64,000 nt of DNA from Betaproteobacteria bacterium (GCA_016720855.1 JADKJU010000002.1:62001-126000), one strand, 5' to 3'. Shown: positions 1 to 8,443, numbered from the stretch's first letter. Notes: generated from the letters alone by a model not told the origin. Translations and numbers: made by a program.

Positions 1-2
1 CG

Positions 3-479
3 GCGCTCGCCGACGGGCTCAAGTCCGTCCTGGACGGCGTGGCGCCGATCCGCCTGGTCTCGAGCGCGGAGGACGCGGTGAAGGCGCTCGAGGCCGAAGA
101 GATCGCGCTCATCGTCGCGGACCTTTCCGTGGGGCCTGAGGGGCTCACCACCCTCTTCAAGCTGCTCAAGGCGCAGCACCCGGAGATCCTGTCCATCCTC
201 GTCACCGAATCCTCGGATTCGGAGCTGGTCATCGAGCTCATCAACCAGGCGCAGATCTTCCGCTTCCTGAACAAGCCCATCGACGTGCGCCAGCTTCGCC
301 GCCACATCGATGCGGCCCTCGACAAGTACCGCGCCATCAAGCAGCGCCCCGACCTCGCGCGCCAGCACCAGGTGGCCGAGAGCGTGCAGGCACAGACCTC
401 GCTGTGGGGCGCCAGGCTCTTCGAGCGCATCCGCTCCCTGCCCGACCGCCTCTTCTCGAGAGCGCCGGAGAACCCCTAG
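3..479 (+). CDS. Response regulator receiver protein, 5' truncated by window edge
   Basis: The frame is open from the first bases of the window, so the true start lies outside; an internal GTG at 39 is not needed. The visible 158 residues look like the second half of a CheY-like receiver domain: an acidic stretch (IVADLSVGPEG), a threonine in LVTESSDSE and a lysine in FLNKPIDVRQL, the usual switch Thr and Lys positions. A tail of about 50 residues follows (DLARQHQVAESVQAQ...) with no recognised output domain. Function is phosphotransfer signalling; the partner kinase is not visible. It ends directly in front of a palindromic hairpin at 481-528. Confidence 0.75.
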   Translation, partial: ALADGLKSVLDGVAPIRLVSSAEDAVKALEAEEIALIVADLSVGPEGLTTLFKLLKAQHPEILSILVTESSDSELVIELINQAQIFRFLNKPIDVRQLRRHIDAALDKYRAIKQRPDLARQHQVAESVQAQTSLWGARLFERIRSLPDRLFSRAPENP

Positions 480-480
480 G

Positions 481-528
481 AAAAAGGGGACAGACCCCTT
501 TTCCCGAAAAGGGGTCTGTCCCCTTTTT
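481..528. repeat. Dispersed palindromic repeat, copy 1 (likely terminator)
   Basis: Two perfect 22-nt arms (481-502 and 507-528) built on GGGGACAGACCCC, separated by a CCCG loop and ending in a T run on both strands. It starts two bases after the stop of the response regulator gene. The same element recurs at 1633-1686, 8617-8665, 15315-15356 (half copy) and 50751-50792, always at gene 3' ends. The strong stem and flanking A/T runs make it a plausible bidirectional intrinsic terminator. Confidence 0.85.
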
Positions 529-547
529 CTTTAGTAACATCCCGGTC

Positions 548-1333
548 ATGACCACGCTCACGAAGGACGATCTCGCGGACCTGAAGCGCGCCAAGTCGCT
601 GCTCGAGAACCCCGGACTTGCCGCCAAGCTTTCCTCGATGCTCGGCTCGCCCGTCGAAAAGGGCATGAAGATGCTCCCGTCCAGGTGGCAGAAAAGCGCG
701 TACAAGGCGACCGAAGGCGCGCTCATGAAGGCGCTGGACGTGGCGGTGACCTCGCTGGGCGAGCGCCCGCGGCTCACGTCGCAGGACAAGTTCCATCGCC
801 TGGCGGCGGCGGCCTCCGGGGCCGCGGGTGGCGCCTTCGGGTTGGCAGCCCTCAGCTGGGAGCTGCCGCTTTCCACCACGCTCATGCTTCGCTCCATCGC
901 GGACATCGCCGCGAGCGAAGGCGAGAACCCCCGCCATATCGACACCAAGCTCGCCTGCCTCACCGTCTTCGCGCTGGGGTCCGGCCGGGACAAGCGCGAC
1001 GACGCCGCCAATTCGGGATACTTCGCGACGCGCGCGGCCCTTGCCTCGGCCGTCTCGGAAGCTTCGGCGCACCTGGCCAGGAAAGGCCTGTCGAAATCCG
1101 GCGCCCCCGCGGTGGTGCGCCTGGTGTCGGCCATCGGCGCCCGCTTCGGCGTGGTCGTCTCCGAGAAGGCGGCCGTGCAGTCCATTCCCATCATCGGCGC
1201 AGCCGGCGGCGCGGTCGTGAATACCCTCTTCATCGGGCATTACCAGGACATGGCTCGCGGGCACTTCATCGTCCGCCGCCTCGAGAAAATCCACGGTGCC
1301 GAACCCGTGCGCACCGCCTACGCGAAAGTCTGA
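548..1333 (+). CDS. EcsC family protein
   Basis: A 261-residue protein that matches the EcsC family in its Ala/Gly-rich central segments (AAAASGAAGGAFGLAALSWELPLSTTLMLRSIADIA) and the conserved end of the fold (IPIIGAAGGAVVNTLFIGHYQDMARGHFIVRRLE). The family is named after Bacillus EcsC, but its biochemical role is not settled; the hydrophobic stretches suggest membrane association. The ATG at 548 is preferred because the upstream part of the frame lies inside the palindrome. It is followed after two bases by the DUF1330 gene, so the two are probably cotranscribed. Confidence 0.75.
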   Translation: MTTLTKDDLADLKRAKSLLENPGLAAKLSSMLGSPVEKGMKMLPSRWQKSAYKATEGALMKALDVAVTSLGERPRLTSQDKFHRLAAAASGAAGGAFGLAALSWELPLSTTLMLRSIADIAASEGENPRHIDTKLACLTVFALGSGRDKRDDAANSGYFATRAALASAVSEASAHLARKGLSKSGAPAVVRLVSAIGARFGVVVSEKAAVQSIPIIGAAGGAVVNTLFIGHYQDMARGHFIVRRLEKIHGAEPVRTAYAKV

Positions 1334-1335
1334 CC

Positions 1336-1629
1336 ATGGCCGCCTACGTCATCGCCGAGATCGACATCACCGACCCCGAGGGCTACAAGGCCTACACCTC
1401 GACGGTGCCCGCCACCATCGTGCAGTACGGCGGGCGTTTCATCGTGCGCGGTGGCATGGCGGAGGTTCTCGAGGGTGACTGGCCGCCGCTACGCCGCGTC
1501 GTCATCGAATTCCCTTCCACCGAAGCCGCTCGCGCCTGGTGGGATTCGCCGGAATACGCCAGGCCCAAGGCTTTGCGGCGCGCCGCCAGCCGCGGGCGGC
1601 TCATCCTCCTCGAAGGATTCGAGGGATAG
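1336..1629 (+). CDS. DUF1330 domain-containing protein
   Basis: A 97-residue protein of the dimeric alpha/beta-barrel DUF1330 family. The family pattern is clear: YVIAEIDITDPEGYKAYTS at the start, YGGRFIVRGG in the middle, and VVIEFPSTEAARAWWDSPEY followed by a basic segment at the end. The length is normal for the family. Biochemical function is unknown. It begins two bases after the EcsC gene, and its stop lies next to a palindromic terminator-like repeat. Confidence 0.85.
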   Translation: MAAYVIAEIDITDPEGYKAYTSTVPATIVQYGGRFIVRGGMAEVLEGDWPPLRRVVIEFPSTEAARAWWDSPEYARPKALRRAASRGRLILLEGFEG

Positions 1630-1632
1630 CAA

Positions 1633-1686
1633 AAAGGGGACAGGCCCCATTTCCCTTGATTCCGGGAAATGGGGCCTGTCCCCTTT
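1633..1686. repeat. Dispersed palindromic repeat, copy 2, between convergent genes
   Basis: Arms of 23 nt (1633-1655 and 1664-1686) with an 8-nt loop. Compared with copy 1 both arms carry matched changes: GACAGA to GACAGG with TCTGTC to CCTGTC, and CCCCT to CCCCA with AGGGG to TGGGG. The stem is therefore preserved by compensatory substitutions. It lies between the convergent DUF1330 and rhlE genes and can terminate both. Confidence 0.85.
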
Positions 1687-1706
1687 ATTGCAGCCGGTTC
1701 GTCTTT

Positions 1707-2939
1707 CTAGCGGCCTTGGCGGAACGACCTGCCCGCAGGCTTGGCCCACGACTTGCCCGCGGGGCGCCGGGCCGGGCCCGACGGCTTCGCGAATCCGCGC
1801 GCCTTCGGCTCCAGCCCCGCGATCACGCTGACCGGGATCTGCTGCGCCGTGAATCGCTCGATGGTCTTCACCTGGGCATGCTCGCGCGCGTTGACCAGGC
1901 TGATCGCCGTCCCGTTGCGTCCCGCACGGCCGGTGCGGCCAATGCGGTGCACGTAGTCCTCGGCCTGGCGTGGCAGATCGTAGTTGATGACGTGCGAGAC
2001 GCCCTGCACGTCGATGCCGCGCGCGGCGACGTCGGTCGCCACCAGCACGCGCAGCCCTCCGCGGCGAAGCGCCTGGAGCGTGCGGGTGCGGGCGCCCTGG
2101 TTCATGTCGCCATGGAGCGCGGCAGCCGAGAAGCCCTGCGAATACAGGTCACGGGCCAGTTCGTCGGCCGAGCGCTTGGTCGCGGTGAACACGATGGCCT
2201 GGTTCATGTCGGCGTCGCGCAGCACGTGGTTCAGCAGCCGGTTCTTGTGGCCCATGTCGTCGGCAAGGTGCAGGCGCTGCGAGATGTTCTCGTGGCGCTC
2301 CTGCTGGTTCGAGATCTCGATCCGTGCCGGGTTGCGCAGCAAGGCGCCGGCAAGGCGAACGATGTTCGAATCGAGCGTGGCCGAGAAGAGCAGCGTCTGG
2401 CGCGCCGTGGGCATCTTCGCGACGATGGCCTCCAGGTCGTCCTTGAACCCCATGTCCAGCATGCGATCGGCCTCGTCGAGCACGAGCATCTGCAGGCGGG
2501 TCAGGTCAACACGCCCGGACTGCATCTGGTCGAGGAGGCGCCCCGGAGTGGCGACGAGGATATCCACGCCGCCCTGAAGCAGGCGGTTCTGCGCCGGGTA
2601 GGGCATGCCGCCCACCACGGAGACGGTCTTGATCCGCTTCATGTTGCGGCCGTAGGTTTCGGCGGCTTTCGTGACCTGCATCGAGAGCTCGCGCGTCGGC
2701 ACGAGCACCAGGACGCGCGGCCCGCGGCCGGCAACCGGATGCGCTTCGGACAGCATCTGCAGCGCAGGCAGCATGAACGCCGCCGTCTTGCCGGAGCCGG
2801 TCTGCGAGGAGACCATGAGGTCGCGCCCGGCGAGCGCTTCGGGCACGACGCGCTCCTGCACGGGGGTCGGGTCGGTGTAACCCGCGGCTGCGACGGCGTC
2901 GCAGATGGGGGCAGCAAGGCCCAGGGAGTCGAAATTCAT
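1707..2939 (-). CDS. rhlE: DEAD-box ATP-dependent RNA helicase, RhlE type
   Basis: A 410-residue DEAD-box helicase. Visible motifs are the Q motif (TPVQ, residues 25-28), Walker A SSQTGSGKT (44-52), PTREL, TPGR, DEAD (155-158), SAT (186-188), ATDVAARGID and HRIGRTGRAGR. A short basic tail rich in Lys, Arg and Pro follows, typical of RhlE. It unwinds RNA duplexes in ribosome assembly and mRNA turnover. The ATG at 2939 opens MNFDSLGL, the conserved start; a longer frame to 3086 lacks homology. A good sigma-70-like promoter lies about 275 bp upstream, so the mRNA has a long leader, as in some cold-induced helicase genes. Confidence 0.9.
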   Translation of the reverse strand: MNFDSLGLAAPICDAVAAAGYTDPTPVQERVVPEALAGRDLMVSSQTGSGKTAAFMLPALQMLSEAHPVAGRGPRVLVLVPTRELSMQVTKAAETYGRNMKRIKTVSVVGGMPYPAQNRLLQGGVDILVATPGRLLDQMQSGRVDLTRLQMLVLDEADRMLDMGFKDDLEAIVAKMPTARQTLLFSATLDSNIVRLAGALLRNPARIEISNQQERHENISQRLHLADDMGHKNRLLNHVLRDADMNQAIVFTATKRSADELARDLYSQGFSAAALHGDMNQGARTRTLQALRRGGLRVLVATDVAARGIDVQGVSHVINYDLPRQAEDYVHRIGRTGRAGRNGTAISLVNAREHAQVKTIERFTAQQIPVSVIAGLEPKARGFAKPSGPARRPAGKSWAKPAGRSFRQGR

Positions 2940-3260
2940 TTGCAGTTTTCCCGCGCGTCCATTCCGGTGGGCGCGCCTGTACGGCGATTGCGAAAAAGGC
3001 ACGCCGCCCGTCGTCGGAAACGGAGTACTCACAACGCCGGTATGGAAAGGGCGCGCGAAGTCGGCAGGCCAAGACACCGGCACCAACCGATTCGCAATCC
3101 TTGGGAATTAACCGTGGGGAACTGCAGCAGGAAGAGAGATTTCTCTTCCGGGGAGGTCAGGGACGATGAACGAATGCGATGCGAATTACTGTTTTGCTGC
3201 ACCGCACAAGCCGCACTATACGCGAAAGATGCCTGATTACCAAGGGAAAATTTAGGGATT
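2940..3260. other. Intergenic region: rhlE leader and promoter, no gene seen
   Basis: About 320 bp separate the start of rhlE from the stop of hemF, both on the minus strand. Reading frames here have no recognisable family and no good ribosome site. The region is less GC-rich than its surroundings and contains the promoter at 3215-3243. Most of it would be the 5' untranslated leader of rhlE. Confidence 0.5.
3215..3243 (-). promoter_or_regulatory. Predicted sigma-70 promoter of rhlE
   Basis: On the minus strand TTGGTA (3238-3243) and TATAGT (3215-3220) are spaced by exactly 17 nt. Transcription would start near 3208, giving rhlE an untranslated leader of roughly 270 nt. It also separates rhlE transcriptionally from hemF upstream. 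Confidence 0.55.
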
Positions 3261-4166
3261 TCAGGCCCAGTCCTTCGGGACGAGGAAGTCGGTGATGAGC
3301 TTCGCCTCGGGCGTGCCGGCCGCCGGCTTCCAGTCGTAGCGCCACTTCACCACCGGTGGCAGCGACATGAGGATCGATTCCGTGCGCCCACCCGACTGCA
3401 GGCCGAAATGCGTGCCGCGATCCCAGACGAGGTTGAACTCCACGTAGCGGCCCCGGCGATAGGCCTGGAAGTCGCGCTCGCGCTCACCGTAGGGAATGTC
3501 GCGGCGGCGCTCGACGAGGGGAACGTAGGCCGGCAGGAACGCATCGCCCACGGCGCGCTGGATCGCGAAGCACTGCTCGAAGCCGGGTTCGTTGAAGTCG
3601 TCGAAGAAGGTGCCGCCGATGCCGCGCGGCTCGCTGCGGTGCTTGTTGTAGAAGTACTCGTCGCACCACTTCTTGAAGCGCGGGTGGTAGTCCGGTCCGA
3701 AGGGCGAGAGCGCCTCACGGTTCACCCGGTGGAAGTGGACGCAGTCCTCCTCGAAGCCGTAGTAGGGCGTGAGGTCCATGCCGCCGCCGAACCACCACAC
3801 GGCCTTCGCCGGATCGCCGTCCGGTGATTTCGCGGCGAAGAAGCGCACGTTCATGTGCACGGTCGGCACGTAGGGGTTGCGCGGGTGGAAGACGAGCGAA
3901 ACGCCCATCGCCTCCCACGGGCGCCCCGCGATCTCCGGACGATGAGCGGAGGCCGAGGGCGGAAGGCTCTTGCCCATCACGTGCGAGAAACCCACGCCGC
4001 CGCGCTCCAGGAGGTTGCCTTCCTCGATGAGGCGCGACACCCCTCCGCCGCCCTCGGGGCGATCCCACGAATCGCGAAGAAAAGGCTTGCCGTCGAGCTG
4101 CGCGAAGCGATCGACGATGCGCTCCTGCAGGCCGGTGAGATAGGTTCCTACCGCGTCGATGTCCAT
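3261..4166 (-). CDS. hemF: Oxygen-dependent coproporphyrinogen-III oxidase
   Basis: A 301-residue HemF, the usual length. It decarboxylates coproporphyrinogen III to protoporphyrinogen IX with O2 in the cytosol. Family signatures seen are VSLVFHPRNPYVPTVHMN, the GGGMDLTPYYGFEEDCVHFH segment, PRGIGGTFFDDF, and YVEFNLVWDRGTHFGLQ with GGRTESILMSLPP near the end. It is the last gene of the dusB-fis-purH-purD-hemF run, separated from purD by a small dispersed repeat at 4179-4223. Confidence 0.95.
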   Translation of the reverse strand: MDIDAVGTYLTGLQERIVDRFAQLDGKPFLRDSWDRPEGGGGVSRLIEEGNLLERGGVGFSHVMGKSLPPSASAHRPEIAGRPWEAMGVSLVFHPRNPYVPTVHMNVRFFAAKSPDGDPAKAVWWFGGGMDLTPYYGFEEDCVHFHRVNREALSPFGPDYHPRFKKWCDEYFYNKHRSEPRGIGGTFFDDFNEPGFEQCFAIQRAVGDAFLPAYVPLVERRRDIPYGERERDFQAYRRGRYVEFNLVWDRGTHFGLQSGGRTESILMSLPPVVKWRYDWKPAAGTPEAKLITDFLVPKDWA

Positions 4167-4178
4167 GATTCGCTTTTC

Positions 4179-4223
4179 CTCACTCCCGACTCCTCTTCCG
4201 GGGGAGAGGACCGGGGGAGAGGG
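4179..4223. repeat. Dispersed repeat, GGGAGAGGACCGGGGGAGAGGG type
   Basis: A C-rich stretch (cctcactcccgactcctc) followed by its imperfect complement (ggagaggaccgggggagagg) forms a hairpin between purD and hemF. The same family occurs at 13422-13500 inside the first TRAP operon. It resembles the common proteobacterial repeats built on ccctcaccc and gggagaggg; function is not shown by the sequence. Confidence 0.55.
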
Positions 4224-5495
4224 TCATTTCCGGTGGATGGCCCGATACCCGATGTCCTTGCGGTACTGCATGCCCTCGAAGCGGATTCCCGCCGCCATTT
4301 CGTAGGCGCGGCTGGCGGCGATCTTCACCTTGTCGCCGAGCGCGGTGACGCACAGCACGCGTCCGCCCGCGGTGACCACCTCGCCGTCCCGTTCCGCGGT
4401 TCCGGCATGGAAGACATGGCAGTCGTCCGTGCCTCGCGAGAGCCCGGTGATCACGTCGCCCTTCCTCGGCGACCCGGGGTAGCCCTCTGCGGCCAGCACC
4501 ACGCCCAGGGCCGCGCGGCGATCCCAGTCGGCCTGCGCTTGGTCGAGCGTGCCGTCGATCGCGTGCTCCAGCAGGTCGAGGAAGTCGCTCTTCAGCCGCA
4601 TCATGATGGGCTGCGTTTCCGGGTCCCCCATGCGGCAGTTGAACTCCACCACGCGCGGCGCGCCATGCGCATCGATCATGAGGCCCGCGTAGAGAAACCC
4701 CGTGTAGGGCGTGCCTTCCTTCTCCATGCCCTTGAGCGTGGGCATGATCACTTCGCGCATGGCGTGTGCATGCACCTCGGGCGTGACCACGGGCGCCGGT
4801 GAATACGCGCCCATGCCGCCCGTATTGGGGCCGCGGTCGCCGTCGAAGATCCGCTTGTGGTCCTGCGTGGACGCGAACGCGAGCGCGTGCTTTCCGTCGG
4901 CCATGACGATGAAGCTCGCCTCCTCGCCGGCCATGAACTCCTCGATGACGACGCGGTGGCCTGCTTCTCCCATGCCGCCGCCGGAGAGCATCATGTCGAT
5001 CGCCTCGTGCGCCTCCCGGAGCGTCATCGCGACGACGACGCCCTTGCCCGCGGCGAGGCCGTCGGCCTTGATCACGATCGGCGCGCCTTTCTCGTCGAGA
5101 TGCGCATGCGCCGCGCCGGCGTCCGTGAAGGTGGCGTAGTGCGCCGTCGGAATGCCGTGGCGCGCCATGAAGCGCTTGGCGAAATCCTTGGACGATTCGA
5201 GCTGCGCCGCCGCTTTCGTCGGGCCGAAGATCGCGAGCCCCTCGGCGCGGAAGAGATCCACCACGCCCGCGGCCAGAGGCGCCTCCGGCCCCACGACGGT
5301 GAGCGCAACCTGCTCGTCCTTCGCGAGCTTCACGAGGTCCGCGTTGGAGGTGACGTCCACGTTCACGAGACCTTCCTCGCGCGCCGTGCCGGCGTTTCCG
5401 GGGGCAACCAGGACCTTCGAGACGCGCGGGGAATTCGCCAGCTTCCACGCCAGAGCGTGCTCGCGGCCGCCGGAGCCGATGACGAGAAGCTTCAT
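4224..5495 (-). CDS. purD: Phosphoribosylamine--glycine ligase (GAR synthetase)
   Basis: A 423-residue ATP-grasp enzyme that joins glycine to phosphoribosylamine in step two of purine synthesis. It starts with the expected MKLLVIGSGGREHALAWKLA motif. The ATP-grasp core shows VIKADGLAAGKGVVVA, an EEFMAGEEASF segment, DRGPNTGGMGAYSPAP and VEFNCRMGDPETQ. The length is standard. It lies just downstream of purH on the same strand, consistent with a purHD operon. Confidence 0.96.
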   Translation of the reverse strand: MKLLVIGSGGREHALAWKLANSPRVSKVLVAPGNAGTAREEGLVNVDVTSNADLVKLAKDEQVALTVVGPEAPLAAGVVDLFRAEGLAIFGPTKAAAQLESSKDFAKRFMARHGIPTAHYATFTDAGAAHAHLDEKGAPIVIKADGLAAGKGVVVAMTLREAHEAIDMMLSGGGMGEAGHRVVIEEFMAGEEASFIVMADGKHALAFASTQDHKRIFDGDRGPNTGGMGAYSPAPVVTPEVHAHAMREVIMPTLKGMEKEGTPYTGFLYAGLMIDAHGAPRVVEFNCRMGDPETQPIMMRLKSDFLDLLEHAIDGTLDQAQADWDRRAALGVVLAAEGYPGSPRKGDVITGLSRGTDDCHVFHAGTAERDGEVVTAGGRVLCVTALGDKVKIAASRAYEMAAGIRFEGMQYRKDIGYRAIHRK

Positions 5496-5520
5496 GGTCC
5501 GGGATCGGGCCGGCCGGCCA

Positions 5521-7089
5521 TCAATGCCTGAAATGCCGCATGCCGGTGAACACCATCGCCATGCCGTGCTCGTTGGCGGCGGCGATCACCTCATCGTCGC
5601 GCATGCTGCCGCCGGGCTGGATGACGGCCCTCGCGCCCGCCTTCGCCACGACGTCCAGGCCGTCGCGGAACGGGAAAAACGCGTCGGAGGCCGCGACCGA
5701 ACCGGCGAGCGCAAGGCCCGCGTTCTTCGCCTTCATGGCGGCGATGCGCGTGGAATCCACGCGGCTCATCTGGCCGGCTCCCACCCCCAGCGTCATGCCG
5801 TTCGAGCAGAAGACGATGGCGTTCGACTTCACGTACCTGGCCACGCGGAAGGCGAAGACGAGGTCGTTCATCTCGGCCTGCGTGGGCTTCCTCTTCGTCA
5901 CGTAACGAAGCTCCGCCACGTCGAAGGCATCGGAGGTCTGCACGAGAAGCCCGCCGCCCACGCGCTTCATGTCGAGGCGGTTCAAGTCACGGGCCGCCTC
6001 GATCGTGAGCAGGCGCACGTTCTGCTTCGCCGCGAACACCTTCTTCGCCGCCTCCTCGTAGGCCGGCGCGATCACCACTTCGACGAACTGCTTCGAGACC
6101 GCCTCCGCCGTGGGCCCGTCCACCGGCCGGTTGAAGGCGATGATGCCGCCGAATGCCGAGGTCGGGTCGGTGAGGAAGGCTCGGCCGTACGCTTCCCGCG
6201 GCGACTGGGCGATGGCCACGCCACAGGGGTTGGCGTGCTTGACGATCACGCAGGCAGGCACGTCGAAGGAGCGGCAGCATTCCCAGGCGGCGTCGGCGTC
6301 CGCGATGTTGTTGTAGCTGAGCTCCTTGCCCTGCACCTGGCGGAAGCGCGAAAGCGTACCCTTGGCCGGATCGCTTTCCACGTAGAAGGCGGCCGACTGG
6401 TGCGGGTTCTCGCCATAGCGCAGCGTCTGCGCGAGCGTGAACTGCAGGTTCAGGCGGCCCGGAAACGCGCGGGCGGCGCCCTTCTCGTCCCTCGCCGTGA
6501 GCCACGAGGAGATCATGCCGTCGTACTCGGCGGTGTGGCTGAAGGCCTTGGCGGCGAGCGAATAGCGGTCCGCGAACCCGAGCTTGCCGCCGCTCGCGGC
6601 GAGCTTCGTCGCAAGCCCCGCGTAGTCCGCCGGATCGGTGACGATGGCCACGAACGCGTGGTTCTTGGCCGAAGCCCTCACCATGGCGGGGCCGCCGATG
6701 TCGATGTTCTCGATGGCATCCATCATCGTGCAGCCGGGCTTCGCCACGGTCTGCGCGAACGGGTAGAGGTTCACCACCACCATGTCGATGGGCGGGATGC
6801 CGTGCTGCTTCATGGCCGCCACGTGCTCGGGGAGGTCGCGGCGGGCGAGGATGCCACCGTGGACCTTCGGGTGCAGCGTCTTCACGCGGCCGTCCATCAT
6901 CTCGGGGAAGCCGGTGTAGTCGCCCACCTCGATGACGGGCAGGCCGGCGGAAGCGAGAAGCTTCGCGGTACCGCCCGTGGAGAGGAGCTCGACGCCGTGC
7001 GAGGCCAGGGCCTTCGCGAATTCGACGACGCCGGACTTGTCGGAGACGCTGATCAGCGCCCGTTGGATTCTGATGAGGTCGGCTGGCAT
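5521..7089 (-). CDS. purH: Bifunctional AICAR formyltransferase / IMP cyclohydrolase
   Basis: A 522-residue bifunctional enzyme catalysing the last two steps of IMP synthesis. The N-terminal MGS-like cyclohydrolase domain begins RALISVSDKSGVVEFAKAL and carries STGGTAKLL and MMDGRVKTLHPKVHGGIL. The C-terminal formyltransferase domain carries LRYGENPHQSAAFY, QGKELSYNNIADADAAWEC and the catalytic VKHANPCGVA loop. It is followed by purD after 25 bp and preceded by fis, which matches the betaproteobacterial fis-purH order. Confidence 0.96.
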   Translation of the reverse strand: MPADLIRIQRALISVSDKSGVVEFAKALASHGVELLSTGGTAKLLASAGLPVIEVGDYTGFPEMMDGRVKTLHPKVHGGILARRDLPEHVAAMKQHGIPPIDMVVVNLYPFAQTVAKPGCTMMDAIENIDIGGPAMVRASAKNHAFVAIVTDPADYAGLATKLAASGGKLGFADRYSLAAKAFSHTAEYDGMISSWLTARDEKGAARAFPGRLNLQFTLAQTLRYGENPHQSAAFYVESDPAKGTLSRFRQVQGKELSYNNIADADAAWECCRSFDVPACVIVKHANPCGVAIAQSPREAYGRAFLTDPTSAFGGIIAFNRPVDGPTAEAVSKQFVEVVIAPAYEEAAKKVFAAKQNVRLLTIEAARDLNRLDMKRVGGGLLVQTSDAFDVAELRYVTKRKPTQAEMNDLVFAFRVARYVKSNAIVFCSNGMTLGVGAGQMSRVDSTRIAAMKAKNAGLALAGSVAASDAFFPFRDGLDVVAKAGARAVIQPGGSMRDDEVIAAANEHGMAMVFTGMRHFRH

Positions 7090-7130
7090 TTTGTCGTCCC
7101 CGCGCAGGCGGGTACCCCGGTCCGGAAATG
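7090..7130. repeat. Short dispersed intergenic repeat between fis and purH
   Basis: The sequence tcgtccccgcgcaggcgggtaccc resembles a repeat often scattered between genes in proteobacteria. It contains a small stem (cccgc / gcggg). Only one copy was noticed in this window, so the call rests on recollection of the motif. Confidence 0.3.
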
Positions 7131-7158
7131 TGGGCCCCGCTGGGACGGAGCGGAAACT

Positions 7159-7455
7159 TCAGTCGATGCCGTGTTCCTGCAGCTTCTTGCGCAGCGTGTT
7201 GCGGTTGATGCCGAGCAGCTCGGCCGCGCGGGTCTGGTTGCCCTGCGCGTGGTTCATGACCACCTCGAGGAGCGGCTTCTCGACGGCGTTCACGACCATG
7301 TTGTAGATGCCGCAGGGCTTCTCGCCGTCGAGGTCCTTGAAGTACTGCTTCATCATCTTGCGCACGGTCGAGGACAGGTCGTTCTCGCGCTCGGCGGTTT
7401 CCGCCCTGGCGGCGGATCGGGCTTGGGTTCTAGGCTGCAAGGGCCACCTCATCAT
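7159..7455 (-). CDS. fis: Fis family DNA-binding protein
   Basis: A 98-residue protein ending in the Fis helix-turn-helix NQTRAAELLGINRNTLRKKL. The core reads KQYFKDLDGEKPCGIYNMVVNAVEKPLLEVVMNHAQ, diagnostic of Fis. Fis bends DNA and regulates rRNA, recombination and chromosome structure. The start at 7455 gives the same length as E. coli Fis and overlaps the end of dusB by 26 bp; a TTG a few codons later, preceded by GAGG, is an alternative. The dusB-fis arrangement is the classic operon. Confidence 0.9.
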   Translation of the reverse strand: MMRWPLQPRTQARSAARAETAERENDLSSTVRKMMKQYFKDLDGEKPCGIYNMVVNAVEKPLLEVVMNHAQGNQTRAAELLGINRNTLRKKLQEHGID

Positions 7456-8443
7456 CGTATTCGAGACGCGGCGAACGCTCGGAGAGGCCGTCGAAGAAGA
7501 GGCGGACGGCCGCGAGCTGTTCACCCGAGGACTGGAGCTGATTCATGCGGGCGCGGAAAAGGGCGGAGTTCTTGAGCCCCTTCGTGTACCAGGCGATGTG
7601 CTTGCGGGCGACGCGCGAGCCGCGCTCGACCCCATAGAAGGCGTAGAGGTCGTCCAGGTGCCCGAGCAGCACCTCGCGGATCTCCGCGACCTCGGGGGGC
7701 GCCAGCTTCCCGCCCGTCTTCAGGTAGTGGTCGATCTCGCGGAAGATCCAGGGGCGGCCCTGGGCCGCGCGGCCGATCATGACGGCATCCGCGCCCGTGT
7801 ACTCGAGCACGTGCTTCGCCTTCTCGGGAGAATCGATGTCGCCGTTGGCCATCACCGGAATGCCGACCGATGCCTTGACCGCCCTGATGGTGTCGTACTC
7901 GGCGTCTCCCGTGTACATGCAGGCGCGCGTGCGGCCGTGCAGGGCGATGGCGGCGATGCCGCTTTGCTCGGCGATGCGCGCGATCGTGAGGGCGTTGCGG
8001 TTCTCGGTGCTCCAGCCGGTGCGGAACTTGAGGGTGACCGGGACCTGGACCGCCCTCACCACCGCCTCGACGATGCGCGCGACCAGCGGCTCGTCGCGCA
8101 GGAGCGCCGATCCCGCGGCCACGTTGCAGATCTTCTTGGCCGGGCAGCCCATGTTGATGTCGATGATCTGCGCGCCCCGGTCCACGTTGTATTTCGCCGC
8201 CTCGGCCATCATCGCGGGGTCCGACCCGGCGATCTGGATCACTTTGGGCTCGACTTCTCCCTCGTGGTTTCCGCGGCGGATCGTCTTCTCCGAGCCCCAC
8301 AGCAGGGAATTGGAGGCGACCATCTCGGAGACCGCCATGCCCGCGCCCATCTTCTTGCACAGGCTGCGGAATGGCCGGTCCGTCACGCCCGCCATGGGCG
8401 CGACGATGAGATTGTTGCGAAGGGAAATGGGTCCGATCTTCAC
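7430..8443 (-). CDS. dusB: tRNA-dihydrouridine synthase B
   Basis: A flavoenzyme reducing specific tRNA uridines to dihydrouridine. Visible signatures are LIVAPMAGVTDRPFR, DINMGCPAKKI with the catalytic cysteine, LKFRTGW and VMIGRAAQGRPWIFREI. I chose the GTG at 8443, opening VKIGPISLRNNLIVAP, because DusB proteins normally begin this way and because a -10-like TAAAAT overlaps the upstream ATG at 8485, which would add 14 unconserved residues. Neither start has a strong ribosome site. First gene of the dusB-fis operon. Confidence 0.92.
   Translation of the reverse strand: MKIGPISLRNNLIVAPMAGVTDRPFRSLCKKMGAGMAVSEMVASNSLLWGSEKTIRRGNHEGEVEPKVIQIAGSDPAMMAEAAKYNVDRGAQIIDINMGCPAKKICNVAAGSALLRDEPLVARIVEAVVRAVQVPVTLKFRTGWSTENRNALTIARIAEQSGIAAIALHGRTRACMYTGDAEYDTIRAVKASVGIPVMANGDIDSPEKAKHVLEYTGADAVMIGRAAQGRPWIFREIDHYLKTGGKLAPPEVAEIREVLLGHLDDLYAFYGVERGSRVARKHIAWYTKGLKNSALFRARMNQLQSSGEQLAAVRLFFDGLSERSPRLEYDDEVALAA

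Noticed and set aside
404..1629. Long frames overlapping the EcsC and DUF1330 genes on both strands (up to 314 codons)
   Set aside because: They are Arg/Pro/Ala-rich shadows created by high GC at third positions; no family similarity, and they conflict with two well-supported genes.
7456..7524. Upstream ATG of the fis frame at 7524
   Set aside because: It adds 23 unconserved residues and lies deep in dusB; the start at 7455 gives the usual 98 residues.
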